NCBI RefSeq assembly: GCF_030269925.1 | Contig: NC_085110.1 | Span: forward strand, 1,922,001 to 1,986,000 | DNA: 64,000 nt | Reading direction: 5' to 3' | Source: Bombyx mori | Taxonomy: Eukaryota > Arthropoda > Insecta > Lepidoptera > Bombycidae | Shown: positions 57,719 to 64,000 of the stretch, one piece after another | How the letters are laid out: every line of letters starts with the position of its first letter | Numbering within the stretch: position 1 is the first letter of the stretch | Position numbers and translations under genes: made by a program | Notes under the pieces: generated by a model | The model's database searches: none | Told to the model about the DNA's origin: nothing | The model's input: the letters and a program-made list of their open reading frames with translations, nothing else

Positions 57719-60700
57719 ATGTCTTCACAAACTGTTATTAGAGTGAAGCGTAGATTAGAAGATAACCCTCACGATGCTCTGGTTGTTACATGTAAACGGC
57801 CGAAGACCGACCCTGAATCATGCCAATCCTTGTTTGTATTTCGAGCCACTATCACCAATCAGGTACTTATGAAAAATGACTCGATAAGTCATTAAATCAC
57901 ATGTAAAGATTCAAACAGGTTGAAACCTTGGACTTATTGATAGAAGCTGGCTGCGAGCTCTCCTTCTAATCTAATAATTAAAATAACGGAAATCTTCCGG
58001 TACATTTTATTGGTTTTTCACCTGCCTTCTTTGGTTGTAAATATAAAAAAAGTAAATAAATCAGTAGGTATCCATAGTTGCAAATGTTGGTTAAGAAAAC
58101 AATGTGCTTCTTCAGGAAACAGCTGATATCAAAGATTTGGTGTCTCCAGCCGATTTCAAACTGCAACCGAGACATAATGTCAAGGATATTGTTGAAAAGC
58201 TACGAAAAGACCAGAAGGCTTCTTCAAGCAAAAGTCGTTATGAAATAGTCAACTGTAACCGAAGCATAGAAAAAGATACGGATAATTTCAATCTTGTAGA
58301 CTTAAAAAAGACTGATGATGTTGATGATGGAATTGAATATGCCTATGACTTATATACAATACCAAAACAAGACTTTGATTTGTCTGTGATTGACAGCTTT
58401 GCCAGGTAATCTATCATTCATGTTATACTTATGTTTAGTTATTTTAGTTTATTACAGTCAATCAGGGTAACTTAAGCCTTCCGTTTAATATTAGCCCACT
58501 TACTCACTTTTTACATATCTATTTTTAATTTACAAACAGGATACATGTTGCCATAGACTTTGAATTTTTTAATTAAGGGGTTTATTATTGAACTAGCGAC
58601 CCGCCCTCGCTTCGCTTCGGAAACATTGAAAGACACATGAAACCAAAAAAAAAAATTAAAAAAAGTAGCCTATGTTCATCAGGGACAATGTCGGCTTCTA
58701 ATGGAAAAAGAATTTTTCAAATCGGTCCAGTAGTTTCGGAGCCTATTCGAAACAAACAAACAAACAAATCTTTCCTCTTTATAATATCAGTATAGACAAC
58801 CTAATTTATTTATTTATAAAAGAAGATCCAATGTTATCATAAGGCTTTAAATGTAAAAATGCATCAAAATTGTACTGGTAGTTCTTATACTGGCAAAGTT
58901 ACTCGGCTCTTAAGATAACATTGGCCCACAATTTTTTTGTCAATTTTGTGAGATTTGCACTCTATGCTCATGCAAAATTATTTAAATTTCAATTGTAAAC
59001 GCTTAAAACCCACGGAAAGTCCATATTTTTTATTAATATCTAGTATAATTGAGACAATATGTACAAAATTGTTTGCATGGCGGGACAAAGTTACACTGAT
59101 TGACTGTACTTATTCATAGTTTTAAATCAAAACGATTTAAAGTATAGTGATCATAGTTTGTAGTCTGCCAAAGAGGGAGATTTAACATTTTTGTTTCATG
59201 TCATTCTGCTGACAGCTATAAAAGGAAGATTGCGAGGCTGGAATGACTATGATGGAAAAAGTAGTAGAGTAGATTTTTTATATTTTTGGAATTAACGATT
59301 ATTGATTTTATTCTTACATACCGTGTATGGTTGAATGAGCTCATGGCCCATCTGGTGTTGTCTATAAGTTTGTGTAACCAGAACAGTACACAATGTGAAT
59401 TTGAGAGTCAATGTTTAAATCTAAATTAGTATATATACTATTTACTGTGTATATTAGTACAATATAACTATATACTAGTATAATAAATAATACTATTTTA
59501 GTAGGTTAAATAACAAAAGGAAGATCTACCACTGAGTCAGCAATAGGCCTTGCGGTCAGCAATTGAGCTTGTATCTTTGCAAACTTATCTTGAAAATGTT
59601 TTAAGCGACATTCAGTCAAATATCTGATGTTGTAGGACTTAACTTATAACAATGTGCTTGCCTAGTAATGGAAGTTAAATTTTTTTTTGCAAATGAAGAA
59701 ATACATAAAGAATGCTTCTAAAACACTCAATTGAATATTTAATTGTTTTCAATTTATTTTTTATTGCTTAGCTGGGTGGACGAGCTCACAGCCCACCTGG
59801 TTTTAAGTGGTTTCTGGAGCCCATAGACACCTACGACGTAAACGCCACCCACCTTCAGATAGAGTTCTAAGGTCTCAGTGTAGTTACAAAGGCTGCCCCG
59901 CCCTTCAAACCGAAACGCATTACTGCTTTACGGCAGAAATAGGCAGGGTGGTGGTATCTACCTGTGCGAACTCACAAAAGTTACCACCAGTAATATCCAA
60001 TTTCATAGTATATTTTTTCCCTGCTTAATTATTGCTAGCCTCAAGGGGCTATTGCAGCCATACACAGTTTAGTAGGTGCACTAGATAGGTAAGACAGTAT
60101 AAACCACACAGTATAGTGATTGTAATAAATTGTCATTGTGTTTATTTAATGGAATATACTGATCTAAAGTCTAATCAGTAACGTGACACAGTAGAAAACA
60201 CATTTATCTTCTTTATTATTTGAAATTGTTGACAGAGGAAAGATTTTTTACTGTACTGGTACTTTTGCTCAGTAGTCCAATGATCGAAATATTGTTGTTT
60301 GCAACTTGTATCAGGCATCTGTCAACTGTCTTCTATCCAATTATGGTTACCACCACACTTGTTTGTATTTTTTTTAATTTATTGATGTGGCAGCTAAGGA
60401 TTATGAACAGTAATAATTAAAAAAAAAAGTGTAACTGTAATTATTTTTTGATTTGGACATTGTTATTTTAAGTATCAAATATTGTTTACAGCATAGAAAC
60501 AGACCTAATACCTGGTACACATGATGATGGTTGCGACACAACATCTGGTGACGAAGTTGATGACGATGATGATTCTAATGACGAAAACAACTGGAGAAAC
60601 GATTATCCTGATTCTGAAAAAAGTAGCATTGATGAAGATGACATAGTTCGGGCTATGGAGCGTGTTGATTTAGGTAAGAAGAGAATATTTCTCACTTTAT

Positions 60701-61735
60701 AATCTAGTCATTATACCTGTGTTTATTTAATTAGTCATAAACTACCTGCTTCCAGCTTATTTTGGTTTTTATTACACAACGTTCATTGTGTATTATTTAT
60801 TCCCATACGTATTTCATAAGAAAAATTAGTACCTGGTTTAAGGATTTGAGTACTGGCAATCTGATCCTTTAGTGATTGTTATCTTACAGTTACAGACTGT
60901 TATCTTAATAGTGACCACATAAACTGTATGAGGTGTTTTTATGCATAAGAGACCAGTAGTTTGGCATAAGTGATTATTGTAGTGTATATTTTATTTCTTA
61001 AAATCATACTCAATGCAAAATTTTAAGACCGAGAAGTTAAGTCATCAATTTAAAAACTATATATCACAAATTTTTTAACAAAAAAATATCTGTATATTGG
61101 ATTAATCGATCCCAAATATTTTTTAAAGAATTATCTTAAGAAGAAAGAATCTATAAGAAATAGTTATCTATTAAATGTTGTGTTGTTAAAAATAATTCTA
61201 AATTATAATTTGTAACAACATACATTCAATAACTTCAACATTTTTGCAGAATATGTTTATAACATGAAACCTTTTTTCGTAAAATTCAAAATTTCTTTTT
61301 CTTATACGTTGTTTCCTCACTAATGATCTTTGTAATCATATATTATTATGATTAAACTAAATTTGTTTCTGTCTATGTTTTTCTTCACTTTTAAATAATA
61401 TACTGAAATGGTCTTAAAATAACAATTTCTCTTCAGAAGACAACCTATCAAGCGATGATGGTGAAGACAAAATTTATGACACTAATGATTATGAAGAAAA
61501 TGTAAGATTATATGGTACAGGATATGCCAAATATAAAGCTAAGATTCTTGCTGAAAATCCCGACCTTTCCAATCGGAGCCTTATCCACTCCGTCAAAATG
61601 AAAGACATTGATGAAGAATCAGTCGAAGGATATAAGGATGATAGCGATGACGGTTTTTACTATGGCCAGGAAGATGACTCGCCGCATCACAGAAAACAAT
61701 ATAAAGATTCGTCTGATGAATATAGCCCAGATTGA
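57719..61735 (+). CDS. SLC7A6OS: SLC7A6OS/Iwr1-like RNA polymerase II nuclear import factor (4 exons, 304 aa)
   Basis: Homologues (yeast Iwr1, human SLC7A6OS) bind assembled RNA polymerase II and direct its import into the nucleus. Exons: 57719-57862, 58116-58405, 60492-60673 and 61437-61735. All are GT-AG and total 915 nt. The N-terminus IRVKRRLEDNPHDALVVTCK matches the family's basic start, a likely bipartite nuclear localisation signal with KRPK. Exon 2 carries EYAYDLYTI, equivalent to the family Y-x-YD-x-Y motif. Exon 3 carries the acidic block DDDDDSNDENNWRNDYPD, the most diagnostic Iwr1 signature. The C-terminus is acidic and Ser/Tyr-rich and ends YSPD. The start is the second in-frame Met of its ORF, chosen because the upstream extension is a hydrophobic stretch with no family counterpart. 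Human SLC7A6OS is about 309 aa. Confidence 0.9.
58591..58797 (+). repeat. RTE-like repeat 3' end in Iwr1-like intron 2
   Basis: GCGACCCGCCCTCGCTTCGC, then CGGTCCAGTAGTTTCGGAG and CTTTATAATATCAGTATAG. This is a very common lepidopteran dispersed repeat, remembered as an RTE-type 3' end. Confidence 0.6.
59756..59995 (-). repeat. Bm1-type SINE, 5'-truncated
   Basis: TTTTATTGCTTAGCTGGGTGG to AAGTTACCACCAGTAAT, in intron 2 of the Iwr1-like gene. A short LINE-tail fragment follows at about 60012-60072 (GCTAGCCTCAAGGGGCTAT). Confidence 0.8.
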
Positions 61736-62198
61736 TCTAAAAAAAAATTGTTTAGTTTTAATTGTAATTCAAACATATGTTAAGATACTGAAGTTATACT
61801 TTTTTGATGGTAAATAGTAATTAAGTCACAAAGCTAAGTACTGATTGGTTGTATGGATGGATGTGATTAAGATCTGTAGACATGAGGAGAGCTCGATTGG
61901 GCGAGAAGGATACTCATTTACATAAATGCAATGGTACATATTTTTTTTCGAGAAAGCCTCAATACTATATGTTGTGAAGAACCATTGAGTTACAAGTATC
62001 GAAGATATCCTTAGGGAGACTAGAAACTAGTCTTTAACAGTACCAGAAGGGTGTAACTCTTGTGTGTAGATGTTTATAGACACACTAAACTTGTGATGTT
62101 TTTGATACTCTTAAGCGTATAGTGTAATAACTTCAATGTAAGAACTTGACTATTTCATATCATTATACTGTATAGAAACATATAATTAATCATTTTTG

Positions 62199-62204
62199 AA
62201 TAAA
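62199..62204 (+). terminator. Polyadenylation signal of the Iwr1-like gene
   Basis: A canonical AATAAA about 465 bp after the stop codon at 61735, in AT-rich sequence. No other repeat or gene lies between, so it is the natural 3' end signal of this transcript. Confidence 0.55.
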
Positions 62205-62431
62205 GATTAAATCATTTTTACAATTTTTCGTTTTCTAACCTAAATATAATTTTTAATACAGCATACCGGTTGTTTTTGTAAGAGGTACCTACACATCGGG
62301 TCTAGTTAATTGGTACCATACACTGACTACTGAAGCTCATTACGTCTAAACGTGAATTTTGCCATCTAACTTTAGATGTGATATGTCTCCGTTGCATTGC
62401 ATGGACGTTCCAACATTCAAATCGGAAATTG

Positions 62432-63297
62432 TACAGTAAAAGCTCCTTATTCGCGCTTCCCTCATTCGCGTGTTCGTTATTTGCAGATTAAATAATTTCG
62501 ATGCCATTCCTATATTTGCGAACAAATATATCTTAATTCGTGGATCTAATCGGTACAAAAAAAATTATAAAAACTGATTCTAATAGCTATCCATCCAAAC
62601 GAATATCTTTTGTAAACGCGTCGTCAAATGGATAAAAAAGTAAAATAGACCTTATTACAACAATCGAAAGTATGTTGTTAAATGATATCGCTACTGCATT
62701 GTTTCCGCCTTTGACAAGCCGCTTTCGCCGCGGTCGGTGTTTTTGAGAATGTAAACAAACAATATAACAACCTTATAAGTAAACTCATCAAATATACATA
62801 TATTTTTTTTACGATTGAAGGATTACTTGTGGCCCGGAGGCCTTTCCAGTTTCACCAAGACCGGTGGGCGAGCAAAGGCTCAGCCAGGAGGGGTGGGATT
62901 TGCTAACAGCTGCCCAAGTGCCTCCGAAGGAGACCTAACAACTCAAGAGCAGCTGCTTCTACTACTGGATCGGAATCACGAACTGCTGAGAAGATCCGGC
63001 GAGAAACTCAGTGGGCTGATGCACGGGTTAGGTTGTACGGTGAACTCTTTGTTGAGTTCGACGAGTACGGTTTCCGGGATCTCTATGGCAGCTCCTAGTG
63101 TTAGAGCTGAAGGCGTCTATTTCAAAGCTTATTTGGATCTAATCGATCCGTAAGGACATGTGGATATTTTTAAATGCGGCCAAATGAGACCGCTCTGTCT
63201 TTTAGTAAGAGCCGCATTACCATTCCATATTCACGGTTTCTGTATTCGCGGCACATTTACGGAACATACACCCCGCGAATAAACAGCTTCTACTGTA
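62432..63297. mobile_element. pogo/Tigger-like MITE carrying a nested LINE tail
   Basis: TA-CAGTAAAAGCTCCTTATTC at the left and, inverted, TA-CAGTAGAAGCTGTTTATTC at the right. TA duplication and CAGTA ends are typical of pogo/Tigger elements of the Tc1/mariner superfamily. The insert at 62822-63150 is a second-subfamily LINE tail. No transposase is present. Confidence 0.78.
62822..63150 (-). mobile_element. LINE 3' end, second subfamily, nested in a MITE
   Basis: GGAGGCCTTTCCAGTTTCACC to GATCCGGCGAGAAACTCAG and TTGAGTTCGACGAGTACGG. Inverted relative to 26487-26706. The plus-strand ORF 62815-63153 is its shadow. Confidence 0.7.
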
Positions 63298-63687
63298 GTG
63301 GTGTAAATTTTTGAAATGAAACAAATCGAAACTTCATATAATGTGATAAATAATTTATTGTCTGGCGATATTTTTTACAATATCAATTACGCCCACATTG
63401 CTTATTGATTTCCCTCCGTAAATATTAGAGTTTACGTCCTAAAGTTATTAGGGTACACACACGGAAAGATGCCTTAAATTTTCCAAAATATGACAAAAAG
63501 AAATACAAGTAGACAGATTGAATCGTGCAAGCAGATTTTTTTCTATTGAGGCATCTCCATCTTCACAAATATAAATCGTTGATCCGCATTCAAAACAGCG
63601 TAAGTGTTTCTTTTAAACCATACACTACAGACTATTTTCTGACATCAATTCTAGGCAGTAAAGTTTTGTTCAGTTAATTCGCTCTCT

Positions 63688-63936
63688 TTAACATATGGAA
63701 GGTATGAAAAAGTATTGAGCTATGAACAGAAAATTATAACTAAAAACCCTCCAAAATAGCGGTAGCGTAGCAAGTAGCATGTCAATGTAGCAGTTGTAAA
63801 CGGAGTGAAAATTTAATACAATAACTTTGGGCGCCATCTTTGAAATTAGACCAGTCGCTACGGTGGCGCTAATCGCTCGCTTTTCAATGGACAGCTTTTT
63901 ATACGCAGAGACTGCTTCTTTACCTATATCCTCCAT
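63688..63936 (-). CDS. Possible first exon of an unrecognised gene
   Basis: A minus-strand open frame of 82 codons beginning MEDIGKEAVSAYKKLSIEKR. The first 37 or so residues look like ordinary soluble protein; the rest is hydrophobic and may be intron read-through. No splice donor was convincing; AAAGTTATT near residue 38 is only a weak candidate. I do not recognise a family. It would lie tail to tail with the Iwr1-like gene. It could equally be chance. Confidence 0.2.
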   Translation of the reverse strand: MEDIGKEAVSAYKKLSIEKRAISATVATGLISKMAPKVIVLNFHSVYNCYIDMLLATLPLFWRVFSYNFLFIAQYFFIPSIC

Positions 63937-64000
63937 ACTCTAAGGTTAGAACAAACTTCGGTAAACTTTCAGCAGTCTAGGAAACAACAGATATATGAAA

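Noticed and set aside
62815..63153. 112-codon plus-strand ORF
   Set aside because: It is the antisense reading of a LINE 3' end that occurs elsewhere in the window without this ORF.

Overview
The window looks like a lepidopteran nuclear genome, most probably the silkworm Bombyx mori or a close relative. It is AT-rich with short GT-AG exons. It carries many copies of a tRNA-headed SINE that I recognise from memory as Bm1, many polyA-tailed 3' ends of LINEs, and numerous terminal-inverted-repeat (TIR) elements. No bacterial gene organisation, CRISPR array, rRNA gene or intact tRNA gene was seen. Four host genes could be assembled exon by exon; in each, every splice phase closes and the reading frame runs unbroken from start to stop. 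|| Gene layout: heparan sulfate 2-O-sulfotransferase on the minus strand (6333-9629, 5 exons, 339 aa); a TRIM45-like RING/B-box/filamin protein on the plus strand (14994-33948, 11 exons, 631 aa); Mediator subunit MED15 on the minus strand (46422-53467, 11 exons, 688 aa); and an SLC7A6OS/Iwr1-like RNA polymerase II nuclear import factor on the plus strand (57719-61735, 4 exons, 304 aa). MED15 and the Iwr1-like gene are divergent neighbours and both serve RNA polymerase II, one as a coactivator and one in nuclear delivery of the enzyme; this may be chance. The sulfotransferase acts in the Golgi and is not obviously linked to the others. || Regions: 1-6.3 kb is intergenic with a coding-like inverted duplication, an old LINE reverse-transcriptase fragment, two copies of a palindromic MITE and a TTAA-flanked MITE. 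6.3-9.6 kb holds the sulfotransferase. 9.6-15 kb is intergenic with SINE and LINE tails. 15-34 kb is TRIM45, whose introns are crowded with SINEs, LINE tails and MITEs, some only 14-36 bp from splice sites. 35.1-42.9 kb is a nested stack: a roughly 0.6 kb MITE split by a second TIR element, itself split by a nearly full-length CR1/Jockey-group LINE whose ORF2 breaks just before the YADD motif. 42.9-46.4 kb is AT-rich with little content. 46.4-53.5 kb is MED15; its last 3' splice site lies in a 39-bp duplication, and one copy is interrupted by a MITE. 53.5-57.7 kb carries a Bm1 copy, a degenerate THAP-like exon and a hAT-like element with an exact 8-bp target duplication. 57.7-62.2 kb is the Iwr1-like gene. 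62.4-63.3 kb is a pogo/Tigger-like element with a LINE tail nested in it. || The strongest unusual findings are structural: the duplicated splice site with its MITE, the three-level nest, and several precisely bounded non-autonomous DNA transposons. No clearly new multi-gene system was found.
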